Part shown: positions 42,700-53,183 of the stretch, piece after piece
Layout of the letters: each line of letters begins with the position of its first letter
Position numbering within the stretch: the stretch's first letter is position 1
From: Diaporthe sp. PMI_573
Taxonomy: Eukaryota > Ascomycota > Sordariomycetes > Diaporthales > Diaporthaceae
Direction of reading: 5' to 3'
Assembly (NCBI GenBank): GCA_021399435.1
Contig: JAJTUP010000066.1
Location: forward strand, 124,001-188,000
Length of the DNA: 64,000 bases
Notes under the pieces: model-generated
The model's database searches: none
Told to the model about the DNA's origin: nothing
Seen by the model: the letters and a program-made list of their open reading frames with translations, nothing else
Position numbers and translations under genes: made by a program

Positions 42700-45090
42700 A
42701 TCATGTCAACTTGCAAATCGCTGGAATTGATTTGATTGAAGGGAGGAATCGGCTGGGTTGATTGATTTGATTGGGGTGATTGATTGATTGAGTTGATTTA
42801 TGATGAGCGCTGAACAAATCCTTCAGTGATGCTGAGGACCCTGATCTTCGCGCCATCTTCGAATATCTTAACCCGGCCGTGGCTGTTCAGAATGCATATC
42901 TCAGCCGAACCTCTGTGCGGACTCAAGCCATTTTGCAGTGGAAAAAACACACAACAAAGGTTATCAAAATGCTTGCAGACGCCCCTGGCCTAATCCACAT
43001 ATCCTACGATGGCTGGACCGCCCCTAACAAGATTCCTCTTTACGGCGTTGCATGCTTTTTCCGTGACCAGAATAGCCGCCCGATGAAGCTGATTCTAGGT
43101 GTTCCAGAGGTTGCAATACGGTATACAGGCGCAAATATCGCGGACGAGGTGTATAAAGTTCTCGAATTCTTTGACATCCAGCACAAAGTCGGATATGCTG
43201 TTCTGGATAATGCCGATAATATGGATACATCTGTGGACGAGCTCGAAGTCCTCCTCGGCTGGGCAAAGGGACGTGGTAAGCAGCATCGCGGCCGCTGCTT
43301 TGGGCATATCCTCAACCTGTCTGCAAAAGCTCTGTTGTTTGGCAACTTCGTCAACGCCATCGAAGACGAAGCTACTGGCGCCTCGATTACCAGCGAAGTT
43401 GAGTGGAAAAGCTGGATCAAGCGCGGACCTGTTGGTAAGTGTTCCCCTCTATCTAGTTCGTATTGAGCTGATATGTTCCTAGGTAAACTGCATAATATAG
43501 TTTACGATGTCCACAACAGCCACCGCCTTGCCTACTGGCTTCGCTATCTCCAGCATCAGGATATGAAGAAGCCGTTGAAGTCGGTTCGTGATAATGACAC
43601 CCGCTGGCTTTCTCAACTTTATATGATCCGCCGCGCTCTTCGACTGCGTCCATACCTTACTCGCACGATCTTCGAATATAACATGGAGTGGACTGCGGGT
43701 AATTTCACTTCTAGAGGTACCTTAAAAGCTGGTAGAAAGATGCCACGGGTTCTTCTTCCAGAAGGCCACCTATCAGATCCAGACTGGCCTGCCTTGGAAC
43801 GGCTGGTGAAGATTCTCAGCTACTATGAGACCGTCGTTAAAATACTCGAAGGAGATGGACAGGTACGCCGGCGCCGCAACGGCTTTGAGGGTTCGTACGG
43901 TAACATCTGGGATGTGATTCTCGGTATGGAGGAGATTTTGGGGGTACTTGAGAAAGAGAAGCTTGAAGTGGCCTCGTTTCCTGAACCTGAGCAACTACGA
44001 ATTGGTATTAATTTAGCTTGGGAAAAGCTGAGCAAGTATTATAACAGTAGGAATTTCGGTGTTTTCTCTATTTGCGCATCTATGCTGACTGTCTTCTCCG
44101 CCAGAGCTCGACGAGACTCCCATCTAGTACGCCGGCCTTGCCCTACACCCTGGATACCGTTGGGAATGGTTCGAGGAGAATTGGGGTACAGATAACCCGT
44201 TGTGGGTTGAGACTGCAAAAGAGAAGGTTCAAAATGTCTGGATCGACGTTTACAAAAACAAAGAACTCCCAATCGCTATGTTGCTGCCATTACCAGGAGA
44301 GAAACGCCCTGCATTCCACAATCCGTTCCAACGCAACGCTTTCAAGATACGTGTGATTCAGGTGGAAGATAAAGCACGTGCCGTGCATCTTTCTCAGGGC
44401 CTCGACGAGTATGAAATCTGGTGTGCGGACCAGTCCCAAAAGGTGGATTACTGCGCCGATCCGATATCCTACTGGCACGGGAAACGCAACGAATATCCTC
44501 TACTCTCAGAGATGGCCCTCGATTTTCTCACCGTCCAACCTATGAGCGCCGAGTGCGAGAGACTCTTCTCAGCGGCCAGGAGGTTGATGGCGAGCCAGCG
44601 TTTGTCCCTAGATGCCATGATTGTGGGAATCTGTTTGGTGCTGCGATCGTGGTACAGAACGGGCCTTATAGAAGATGTGGATCTCGGAATGATTGATACA
44701 GCCGAGAAAGATGCCCTGGATGCCCTCAGTTTGCTAGCCACAGAGGATGAACGGGCTGCGGCGGCCACGGCATGGCTAAATGAGCCCGAGGAGGCCTTCA
44801 ACAGTGACGACGGTGGAGGCGGCGACGACGATGACACTGGCAACGGCTTCAACGAGTGCGATAATGAGTATGAGACCCATGGAATTCATACGTAGTAATG
44901 ACAGCAAAGCTTCTGGCATCAACATACCCAAGGGCCAGGGCCAAAGCACCGCCCACAAAACCACACCACCGTGGTTTTATGGCCAATAAAACCACAAATA
45001 AAACCACCCACGATGGATTCAATGACTAAGCTAATCCACACCACCCACAAGAGCCTCTCGTGGTGTGGTGTGGTGTGGTTTGCAGGCTTG
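42700..45090 (+). mobile_element. hAT element with one nonsense codon and missing N-terminus
   Basis: Subterminal-type words TTGATTGATTTGATTG occupy 42720-42800, directly joined to transposase sequence at about 42819. The BED finger is therefore deleted. Beyond the ORF, 44940-45085 carries AAACCACA and GTGGTGTGG repeats of the other terminus. The words at the two ends differ, so the left repeats may come from a different hAT. Confidence 0.75.
42819..44895 (+). pseudogene. hAT transposase, catalytic and dimerisation regions
   Basis: From the left: AIFEYLNPAVAVQNAYLS; HISYDGWTAPNKIPLYGV (catalytic Asp); YAVLDNADNMDTSV; RCFGHILNLSAKALLF; after an intron at about 43435-43482, GKLHNIVYDVHNSHRL and DNDTRWLSQLYM. 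After a second intron near 44048-44104 the frame reads KLDETPI, then TAG (44125-44127) where Tyr is expected, then YAGLALHPGYRWEWFEENW. It ends with the dimerisation block EMALDFLTVQPMSAECERLF and an acidic tail to 44895. Apart from the single stop and the missing N-terminus the frame is sound. Confidence 0.8.
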
Positions 45091-45728
45091 CATCGAATAG
45101 CCTGCCCAAGCTAACCATGCCAAAGTACTGCCTTTGGAATATAGATATGTGGGTGGAAATGGGCAGTACTTTATATTGTATTACTCAATTCTTTTAAACC
45201 TCTCTTTTACTACAGTATAATTGATCCTGAAATGTGAATCTAAAGATATGTAAGCCGTCCTTTCTAATTATATCTGGTATTTCATTAGTCTTTTCGTTTC
45301 CAAGTACACTGCAATTGTAAAAAAACACCTTCAGTGTCGCAGACGTCCGAGGGCCATGGCTTGGGTAGTAGCAGGCTATTGAGGCTTATTCTGTAACAGA
45401 CCACTCGATGAAACAGGAGGCCGATAATACTCAGGCAGGGCGAGCGAAATTCCAAGTAGATTGGTATAATGTAGCATGGACCACACTCCAGAGTGCGTTT
45501 GTGACACGCATGCATGCATGGCCGCATTTTAGACAGGTGATATACTGGGATGGGCAGTAGTTCGAAATTGTCCAGGCTGGGCCGCTGAGTCGTCCAGAAC
45601 TACTTGGTTTCCATTGCCCTCTGGCGTCTAGCCTTCATAGTAGACGTGTAAGGCACTGCGCGACCCTCGGTCATCAACCACCAACCAAGTCTGTGGGATA
45701 ACTCGTCCTCGTAGGTAAAGCCCGGGAA

Positions 45729-45975
45729 GCTACGTCGCTGCACCCAGCCCTGCCAGGATGACGACCATGCCCTCGAAACTCTTGTTCTGCGTCGATTCCA
45801 TCCAGGCTACGTCGCTGCCTCCGACCCTGTCAGATTAACGACCATGCCCGCGAGGGTTTTCAGCTTGCTGGGACTGTCCACCGTGTCACAGCACCGAGGA
45901 AGCTCCGCCACACCGCATCAAGACTGCCCGCTGCCCCCAGCCCTGCTAGGTTTACGGGTATGCCCTGAGCGCAGT
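45729..45975. repeat. Degenerate repeats of about 45 bp
   Basis: Three copies of a unit like GCTACGTCGCTGC..CC(A/G)(A/C)CCCTG..AG..(T/A)(A/G)ACG(A/G)..ATGCCC lie near 45729, 45807 and 45930. Copies are diverged and unevenly spaced. They sit just downstream of the 457-aa protein gene. Confidence 0.5.
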
Positions 45976-46028
45976 GTTTGATGAGTGATTAAGACCTTGG
46001 TATAGGAGACCCGCCTGTGCAACTACGG

Positions 46029-47402
46029 TCAGGCCGTCATCAAATGCGCCTTGCCGTGTGAATCAAGTTCGTAGAAGGACAAGCCACCCTGCCCTCTCCG
46101 CCGCGTAAGCCGATGAGAGGAGTGAGTCTGATGTACCTCCCCTCTGCTGTGAGAGCCCTGCCCCATTATCGTCCGTGATGCTGTCCGGTCTGGTCGTAAT
46201 ATGGTGGACTTTTGTATTCTGCTGCTGTGCTTGGTGTATGGACTGGTTGATGGTGGTTTGCCCTTGCGCGGCCTTGGATGGCAGCTGCCTTGTGAAGTCT
46301 CAGGTCCAGTCGCAGCCAGCCCATTGATGTGCTCGTCTCCTGAATTGTTATTTCCTTTGTCTTTCTTGATCGAATGTACCCGCCCAGACCCTGTACGGTG
46401 CCGCGATCCCACTGACGGGGAGGAAGCCATCGTAGTATGCGGTTCTGTCGATGTAGAAGGCTGAGGCATTGATGGTGGCTGGCCTCTGGCAACTCGTCTG
46501 GGTTGGCGTGATATTGACCTGCGCGATGACGATGCCGTCCTTGGTTCGACCATGTCATCACCGACTCGTATCTTCTTGGTGGGTTGCGCCTCGTCCTCAT
46601 CTTCGCCGGCGTTCACGGTTGCTGGTGTGTGTGATCTCTTCCGCGTTCGCGGATTGCTAGCCGTCCTTGGCTCGCCCATGTCATCAGCGAATCGTATCTT
46701 CTTTGTGGGTCGCGCCTCGTCCTCATCTTCGCTGGCGTACACGGTTGCTGGTGTGAATGATCTCTTCCGCGTTCGCGGATTGCTAACCGTGCTTGTCCTT
46801 TCACTGTGGTCTATGGTTGAGCTACTGGAAGGTCGCCGTGCGAATATCTCGGGGGGCGGGCTGGTAGAAGCGTTCTCGTCAGCGTTGACCGGGAATGCTG
46901 AGTCGGGTTGGTGCATCGAGTGGTCGTGCTGATCGGCAGCCAAAGTGGCGATGCGGTCCTCGGGATCCTCGTCGTAGAGGAAGCCGGCAAGGAACCGGAC
47001 CATGGAGTCGTAGGATTTGGAGCGGTATATGTGCATGGCATGGCCCCAATGCCTATCCCCCCGGTCGGGCAAATCTATCTGCCTCGGATCGCTAGCGAGA
47101 CGCATGAGTGTGTGCATCATCATCTTGGTTTGTTCTTTCCGCCTGACCTGCAGTCGGCTCCGGAGCAGCGTGTAGAATTCGGTGCGGTCGTGGGCGATGA
47201 AGGAGACATGTTGTGTTTCTAGCAGAAACGATTCGCGGTCGAGAATCGGGATTGCCATCAGGTTGAATTGCTTGGGGAGAGTGGTGAAGACATCGTCGAG
47301 GTCCAGTCCGAGTTTCCCAGCATCCCAGAGATGATGCGGGTGCTGGGCAAAATAGTCGGGATGCGGAGGCCGAAAGATATCCAGGCCGTCCTCCATATCC
47401 AT
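46029..47402 (-). CDS. 457-aa protein with duplicated basic motif, unknown family
   Basis: Single exon with ATG at 47402 (MDMEDGLDIFRPPHPDYFA). Residues 1-150 are globular, with many aromatic and charged residues (LLETQHVSFIAHDRTEFYTL, RRKEQTKMMMHTLMRLASD, HWGHAMHIYRSKSYDSMV). A tandem repeat of about 41 residues follows at about 210-295: SNPRTRKRSFTPATV...EDEDEARPTKKIRFADDM, then a second copy with KKIRVGDDM. Each copy combines an Arg/Ser stretch, an acidic patch and a KKIR basic motif, so nuclear localisation is likely. The remainder is Ser/Thr/Arg-rich and probably disordered. The gene is divergent from the kinase at 47811, with 408 bp between the starts. No function is known to me. Confidence 0.65.
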   Translation of the reverse strand: MDMEDGLDIFRPPHPDYFAQHPHHLWDAGKLGLDLDDVFTTLPKQFNLMAIPILDRESFLLETQHVSFIAHDRTEFYTLLRSRLQVRRKEQTKMMMHTLMRLASDPRQIDLPDRGDRHWGHAMHIYRSKSYDSMVRFLAGFLYDEDPEDRIATLAADQHDHSMHQPDSAFPVNADENASTSPPPEIFARRPSSSSTIDHSERTSTVSNPRTRKRSFTPATVYASEDEDEARPTKKIRFADDMGEPRTASNPRTRKRSHTPATVNAGEDEDEAQPTKKIRVGDDMVEPRTASSSRRSISRQPRRVARGQPPSMPQPSTSTEPHTTMASSPSVGSRHRTGSGRVHSIKKDKGNNNSGDEHINGLAATGPETSQGSCHPRPRKGKPPSTSPYTKHSSRIQKSTILRPDRTASRTIMGQGSHSRGEVHQTHSSHRLTRRRGQGGLSFYELDSHGKAHLMTA

Positions 47403-47810
47403 AGTCAGTCAGTGTAAGGCCCTTGAAGGGTCAACGTTTCGAATGCAGATGACCTGTCTGACAAGAGGTGTGCTTTGATGGAGTAAGGCGAAATTGGATA
47501 CCAGTAGAAACCGTCGAGGCTGTGGCAGACAGGAGATGTCGTCGGGCGCTTCTGGCGCTTGAATTCGTCCGTGCACTGCGCATATGAGTGGATCAGAGCT
47601 CTACTGCCAAGCAAAACTTACCGCCAAGAAACATCAACCGCCAAAGCTTGGTCCTTGTTAGTGGGTCATCATGTCATCCTTGCCAAGTGGGTCGCACACA
47701 TAATGTCTTGGCTGGGCCCCACGCGAGCGCCTAGCACCCACCCTGTTTACTTTATTGTCTCTACCGTTCCCTTACGGCTAATCTCCTTTTTCCATGTTTC
47801 GCCTCAAAAA
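47403..47810. promoter_or_regulatory. Shared divergent promoter region
   Basis: 408 bp separate the start codons of the 457-aa gene and the kinase gene. The kinase frame extends upstream to 47559 without a stop, but the ATG at 47811, preceded by CCTCAAAAA, fits better. No specific operator was recognised. Confidence 0.5.
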
Positions 47811-49706
47811 ATGGCTGCTCCGATTCAGGATTCCGTCAGAACAGTCGACAGCGGCGGAGCCGAGACTAATCCCTTCAACGAGTCACATTTCGATCGGCTT
47901 TTGAAGCAAGGCATCATCAAATCGAGCCCTTCAGGCGTAGCTGGGATTGTGGATGCTTCCAGGACAGGTGACACTGACGGGGCTGAAACCAACGCCTTTA
48001 ACGAATCACATTTTGATCGCCTTCAACAGCAAGGCATCAAATTGGGAGTACAACCTCAGGATGATGTGCCAGACCGGTGTCACGATGCCATCCCACAAAA
48101 GATCCCTTTACACCAGCTGGTGCTGGAGCGGGCACCTCAGCTAAGGGTTCTCTTCCAGCAGCCCGAAGGAGATACGCACATCACTCTCGCTGCTGAGCAG
48201 CCTGCGGAAGTGCATTTTGAAGCTCCCGGCGAACCAAATGTACTTGGAGCTATGCAAAGCCGCGCCGATATAAGTTGGCCCTGCAGCGCCCGGCGCATCA
48301 AGATCACCATGTTTCCGATCCCATGGAAGGAGGATGTGCTCATCAAGAACGAAACCAACAATTCGCTCTTCCTCGACTACGGGCCGGACGGGCTCGACGC
48401 GTTCGAAATAAGACCAAGGCAGTATGGTGTTATCTATCCGGGATCTTGGCAACTCAGTGACCACAAAACTACCTTGGAATTCCTTCTTCGCCCACGCCGA
48501 TACCGTCTTCTTCTTAAAGACCAGGTCACGAAAAGGGCCACTGAGCATCCAATCCCGTCTTCCAAGCGATCCAAACCCTCCTCAGGAGTTCTTCTGAGAG
48601 AAGCTACTGAAAGTCCCTTGCCCCAGGACCGGATGACTATCGTCCGACCTGCTGTGGTCGATGTTGACGTCTTGGTCAGCAATGGACTCTGTGAGAACCA
48701 GACTTTGAACATGGTGGACAGTGCCACGGGCCAACTCGAGTACTCTATCAAGTGCATCGACCGATACCTCAAAAGGGGCGATTATGCCGATGTCTTCAAA
48801 GCAGTTTGGAAGGACGGGTCCTCACGGCCGGCGGTTGTTGCGGTTAAGATCCACAAGATTGCCGTCGCAGCGGAGGCGAACGACATCGCTGCCGCCGCCA
48901 GTCGCTGGAAGCGAGAGCTTGAAGTGCACAGGTATCTTGAACATGTACGCTTCTACAGTCAATACTAATTAATACCATATGGACTATTACAATCAGCTGA
49001 CGGAGTCTGACAGCCGTGTATTCCCGACCTCCTTGCCTTCGACTCTCGCCTCCTAGCTCTGATCATCGAACATCACGATTCTCGCGATCTCGCCACGCCT
49101 CAGTGGTGTTTTCCCTCCGGGCCGAATGCGCATCACTTTAAAGGTAGCATCAATGACGCTTGCCACATTCTTGCGGATGTCTCCAGCGCTCTAGCCTACT
49201 TAGCCGACCAAGACATCGTCCATAATGACATCAAAGCAGGCAATATCCTTTACCGCGCCGCCGATCCCACGGGCAGAGGGCACAAGGCGAGTGCCGTCGT
49301 TATCGATTTCGGACTTTCGCGGAACGTAAAAACTCAACATGATGACTTCGGAGGCGGATCACCCTGGTACTTGCCGCCCGAGTGGCTACACGGCGGAAGA
49401 CGAGGCCCACGGGCGGATATCTTCTCCTTAGGTGTCGTGATGCTCTACCTGCTGCGTTGCATCACACTTCCGGATAAAGGACGGGGCTGGAACGTGAATG
49501 CGGTTCAGCAGCACGCACCCGCTGCCACAACCTCCATGAGGGCTTGGTTGGCTCATGTCACATGCCGGGGCGAGGAGCTTAACGGTGCCGGAGCGAGCAG
49601 CAAGGAAACTAAGCTCCGGTCACTTGTGAGACGGATGTTGCTTGATGAGGGCTCCCGCATTAGTGCTTGCAACCTGGCGACTCAGACTGCTGAATGGGCA
49701 TCCTAG
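47811..49706 (+). CDS. Protein kinase with N-terminal duplicated motif and beta-rich domain
   Basis: Exons 47811-48944 and 49014-49706, joined across a 69-bp intron in phase 0, give 608 residues. Residues about 14-38 and 54-78 are a duplication, GGAETNPFNESHFDRLLKQG and GAETNAFNESHFDRLQQQG. Residues 150-290 look beta-rich (KITMFPIPWKEDVLIKNETN, NSLFLDYGPDGLDAFEIRP), possibly FHA-like. The kinase domain starts near 325: glycine loop YLKRGDYADVFKAVW, Lys in VVAVKIH (about 346), catalytic loop IVHNDIKAGNILY (HND for the common HRD), IDFGLSRN and a PPEWL in place of APE. All core residues are present, so activity is plausible. It is paired divergently with the 457-aa gene. Substrate and pathway are unknown. 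Confidence 0.82.
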
Positions 49707-49766
49707 ATTCCTAGCTGCAGTGGTATTAGCATAACATCGTCGCTCCGGCTTCCGGCCGGGCCCCCC

Positions 49767-50781
49767 CAGGGTGGGGAATCAATCCACGACTTCCACGGTA
49801 TTGATCAATATATTGACTTCAATCCACGTCAACGTCAATCCACGAGACCTGTTGTTATGTAATCAATCCATCCACGGTTGGGGGCTCGTGGATTGAGATG
49901 TGGATTGACGTGGACGCTAGTCAGGGGTAAGGGCGCCTTGATATATTTCGTTAATATTTGCTATGTATCTCTGCGCAAACACTAACGCACCTAATCAGGC
50001 AATACTTCCGACGCGTTCTGACACATCGTGACGCGTTATAACGCCTGAATCCAAATGTCTGCCCATTTACTCAATTTGTACGGTCCGTGACCCTTCAACT
50101 TCGAGATGGCCGACTTACGTCTTGACCCTAAACTACTGACCAACAACGAGGGCTATGCCGGGGTCCCTCGGCCTGCTCTGGATCCGGACCCCGAAGTCCT
50201 CCATCCTTCTACTTGGGCACCAACAAGTGATGAGGAGCGGAGGATCTTCCGCGTCTGGAAGGGATACACGCTGGCCGAGCGCAGCAAAGATACCCTATCA
50301 TGGGTATGGAATTACGGGGTCGAGATTCAATCCAAAACATCCCGACGATGGATCTGTATGCCATGTGTGCGCCAGAAGACCCCTACACCCCAGTCATACG
50401 AATCCAAAGGTACCCAAAACGCTGAACTTCACCTCTGGAAAGCTCACGGCTACTGGGATCCATCAGGACGACGATCAACACCGTCACAGAAGAAAGGAGG
50501 CAAGAGGGAGCTTGCTTCTATTTCGGACTTCATGAGCCTCAAACGTTTCGACCCAAAGGATCAAGCGCTAGCCAATAGCTTGATCAAACGCTTCGATCGA
50601 GGAGAGTTCCAGAAGCTCATTGTCAACTGGATAGTCGAAAGCCAGCAATCGTTCAAGCAGGTTGAACACCCTCGATTGCAACAGATTTTCGAATACCTCA
50701 ATCCGGCGGTCAAGGTTACGAGTGCGCACATTACGGCGAAGACTGTGCACAGCACCAGAGGCATTTCGGATTACCCACACT
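49767..50781 (+). mobile_element. hAT element, 5' half with BED-finger ORF
   Basis: Terminus CAGGGTGGGGAATCAATCC, then CAATCCACG/CGTCAATCCACG words to about 49915. The ORF from ATG 50106 gives about 222 residues of hAT N-terminus: TLSWVWNYGVEIQ, BED finger WICMPCVRQK ... HLWKAHG, RFDPKDQALANSLIKRF and IFEYLNPAVKV. It ends where the next hAT terminus begins at 50782; residues beyond (to 50918) are read-through of repeats. Confidence 0.8.
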
Positions 50782-52199
50782 CAGAGACCCAAACAACTCA
50801 ACGTAATCAACGAGTTGATCAACGAGTTGATCAACGGCCAACTCAACCAACTCAATGGAGGACTTTATTAGTAAGCTGCCCAACTCAATATTACCTTGAA
50901 ATTGGTGGATCTCGTTGATTTCGTTGATATAAAGTGGGTCTACTAGCCACTGTTAGTGACTGTAACTGCGGACTGGTATAAATCCTAACAGCGACCCCGT
51001 AACTAAGGCTATGTGTGGCTTGTACGTAAGGCAGATCACCTAATTTCCCTGGCCGCCACCTCCTTTTACCCTCAATTCTGCTTGTAACTTCCACATCGAT
51101 TTCAACAGCTACACCGATTGCATTGCGTAACTAGCTCAGGATGAGTATTCTATCAGATTCTGACGCCATCACTGCTGTTGACGATGATGGAAATTTTAGG
51201 TCGTCTCCAGCGCCTTCTACAACTTTCACGCCATTCTCGCCAGCTCGACGTTCTAAGTCCACCTCGCCAGATTCCACTACCAAAGAGCGGCAATATGAAG
51301 AATCTCTTTGGCGCCGTTTCCCCGGCTTCACCTGGTCTCAAAGGGTTAGAGATACTAATTCCTGGGCCTGGGAGTATGGGTACGATATCCAGAAAGGCAA
51401 CGACAGGAAGTGGGTTTGCAAAATTTGCATCCGCAAGAACACTCTTAAGCCAAAGACCTTCACATCAACGGGCATCCAAAATACCCTAAACCACCTCTAT
51501 GACGACCACAGGATTTGTGCGCCTGAAGGGAAGACAAAATCAGCCTCGCAGCTAAGAGCAGAGGGCCGGAAGGCCAAGGGACAGTCAACCATCGCCGAGT
51601 TGATGAAGCTTGATACCAATAAGCCTAGAGAACAAGCAATTGCGAATGGCTTCATCAAGAACTTCGACAAGAAGCATTTCCAACGACTTCTAATGGAATG
51701 GATCGTGGAGGCCAACCTCTCGTTCGAAACGGCAGAACACGACAAGCTCAGGAAGATTTTCGCATATCTGAACCCTTGCGTGAAGCTCTGTGACGCCAAT
51801 CTTTCCGCAACAAGAGACAGTTACAGAGGTGCCAAGACTTCCGTAAGTGGCAAAACGATAACCGAGGCCGTGAGGATGACGATGATGGTTTTCCGGCGTA
51901 TGCCGAGCAGCGACTTAGCATTCGTGCCATTTTTTAAATGGAAGCCAGACCGATCCTACGAAGGCGAGCCGACGATACGCTACAACGTAGAATGGAGATC
52001 ATCGGTTAAAAATAGGGAACAAACTGGCGAATCGGAGCTAAGAATTGTGATCTCGCCACGCAAGCTCTGGAAACACATCCTCCGACCGAAGGTAATCAAC
52101 GCAAGTGCGAACAAGCCTTGGAAGGAGGATGCGACAAAGCAGGTCTTGTCCGTAACCGACCGTAAAACAAGCAAAGTAACAAAATGATTTCCCAAATTG
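50782..52199 (+). mobile_element. hAT 5' terminus carrying a BED-domain fusion ORF
   Basis: Terminus CAGAGACCCAAACAACTCAA is followed by GTTGATCAACGA and CAACTCAACC words to about 50870. The single ORF inside is described separately. The right end of this element was not found. Confidence 0.65.
51141..52187 (+). CDS. BED zinc finger of hAT type fused to an unrecognised C-terminal domain
   Basis: 348 open residues from ATG 51141. Residues 1-230 match hAT N-termini: SWAWEYGYDIQKGNDRKWVC, finger CKICIRKN ... LNHLYDDH, LMKLDTNKPREQAIANGF, IFAYLNPCVKLCDANLS. After ATRDS the sequence departs from hAT: TITEAVRMTMMVFRRMPSSD, LAFVPFFKWKPDRSYEGEP, RYNVEWRSSVKNREQTGESE, LRIVISPRKLWKHILRPKV and LSVTDRKTSKVTK. 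This tail of about 115 residues has balanced composition, no stops and no hAT catalytic motif. It may be a host sequence captured by a transposon or a host protein that gained a BED finger. A GTAAGT at 51842 could also act as a donor, which would make the tail intronic. Confidence 0.6.
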   Translation: MSILSDSDAITAVDDDGNFRSSPAPSTTFTPFSPARRSKSTSPDSTTKERQYEESLWRRFPGFTWSQRVRDTNSWAWEYGYDIQKGNDRKWVCKICIRKNTLKPKTFTSTGIQNTLNHLYDDHRICAPEGKTKSASQLRAEGRKAKGQSTIAELMKLDTNKPREQAIANGFIKNFDKKHFQRLLMEWIVEANLSFETAEHDKLRKIFAYLNPCVKLCDANLSATRDSYRGAKTSVSGKTITEAVRMTMMVFRRMPSSDLAFVPFFKWKPDRSYEGEPTIRYNVEWRSSVKNREQTGESELRIVISPRKLWKHILRPKVINASANKPWKEDATKQVLSVTDRKTSKVTK

Positions 52200-52658
52200 G
52201 ATGTGTTTATCAGAAGGCTGACCGTGCCACGTCACGTTACTCATGCGTGATCCTCATCGTCTGAGCGCAGAAAGTCCAAGAGGTCCTAATAGGTACTGAA
52301 AATCAAAGATAAACGTAAGACGATTAACATGCAATGTGTCAGGGACCACAACACCATAGCATCACGTACCGAGTATTATAACTTCAATTACCAGCCGACT
52401 ACGGAGGACACTGATCTCGCGCGTCGAAGAAGCCGAGCAAGCGCCGAGGATTCGTCTATAAGAAGGGTGAACTTTCTAGCGGGAAAGAAAGGAAGAGGGA
52501 GGTCAAGTTTAGTTGTACCCTTAGCCTTGAATATACACTGCTCCCACGCTACTTGTGTGCTGATTAGCCGGTGCGTATCCTTATTCACTCTGCTTGTATT
52601 CTGAACCCTTCCACAATGTTCCCAGTCGCTGGACTTTCTCAAGCCCAGAGACAGCCAT
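52200..52658. other. Intergenic, nothing recognised
   Basis: About 460 bp between the BED-fusion ORF and the minus-strand beta-trefoil-like gene. Only short open frames occur. Confidence 0.4.
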
Positions 52659-53183
52659 TCAGACTCTGACAAATTCCCACAGTGTGGTTCCATGCCATCG
52701 CCTAACCAAGGTGCTTCCATCCTCGTCAACACACAAGATCATCAGGGCATGAGAGTAGTACGGTGACAAGAGCTCGTAGCCTCCCTCGGGGTGCTGCGTA
52801 GGCGTCCACAGCTCCCAATCCTTGAGGTGAAACTCCCAGGTACAGATGCCGGTCTTCCCATTGTGGCCAAGGTAGCGCCCTGTCTGGGGGTTCTGGAAAC
52901 CGAAATATCCATTCTGCCTCACGCAGAGCCAATGGGTATCCGGATGGCTGGTATCACCGAGGCTCTGGAGTTTGGGCCGATCTCCATCGACGGTGATGGC
53001 TTTACCACTTTGCTTCTCGATGATTTGAAAGGTATTATCTTGCCAGGGGATAGCGCCGTGGCTGCTCCAGAGGGAGTCTGGAGCTTCGATGGTAGTCGGG
53101 GGCGTGTACTCCCGGAAGGTGGTGGTTGACGCGTCTGTCAGCGTCTCGAATTCGGTGTCCTCGTGCTTCGTGTCGGTGGTCAT
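52659..53183 (-). CDS. 174-aa beta-trefoil-like fungal protein
   Basis: Single exon from ATG at 53183 to a stop at 52659. A Thr-rich N-terminus precedes a domain of short Trp/Phe/Tyr-rich strands: FQIIEKQSGKAITVDGDRP, HWLCVRQNGYFGFQNPQTG, RYLGHNGKTGICTW, LKDWELWTPTQHPEGGYELL and STLVRRWHGTTLWEFVRV. The repeated Phe/Trp-x-x-(N)P-x-T-G-R-Y-L-G pattern resembles fascin/ricin-B type trefoils, which bind carbohydrates or proteins. No signal peptide is visible. The gene looks intact. The family assignment is by pattern only. Confidence 0.65.
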   Translation of the reverse strand: MTTDTKHEDTEFETLTDASTTTFREYTPPTTIEAPDSLWSSHGAIPWQDNTFQIIEKQSGKAITVDGDRPKLQSLGDTSHPDTHWLCVRQNGYFGFQNPQTGRYLGHNGKTGICTWEFHLKDWELWTPTQHPEGGYELLSPYYSHALMILCVDEDGSTLVRRWHGTTLWEFVRV

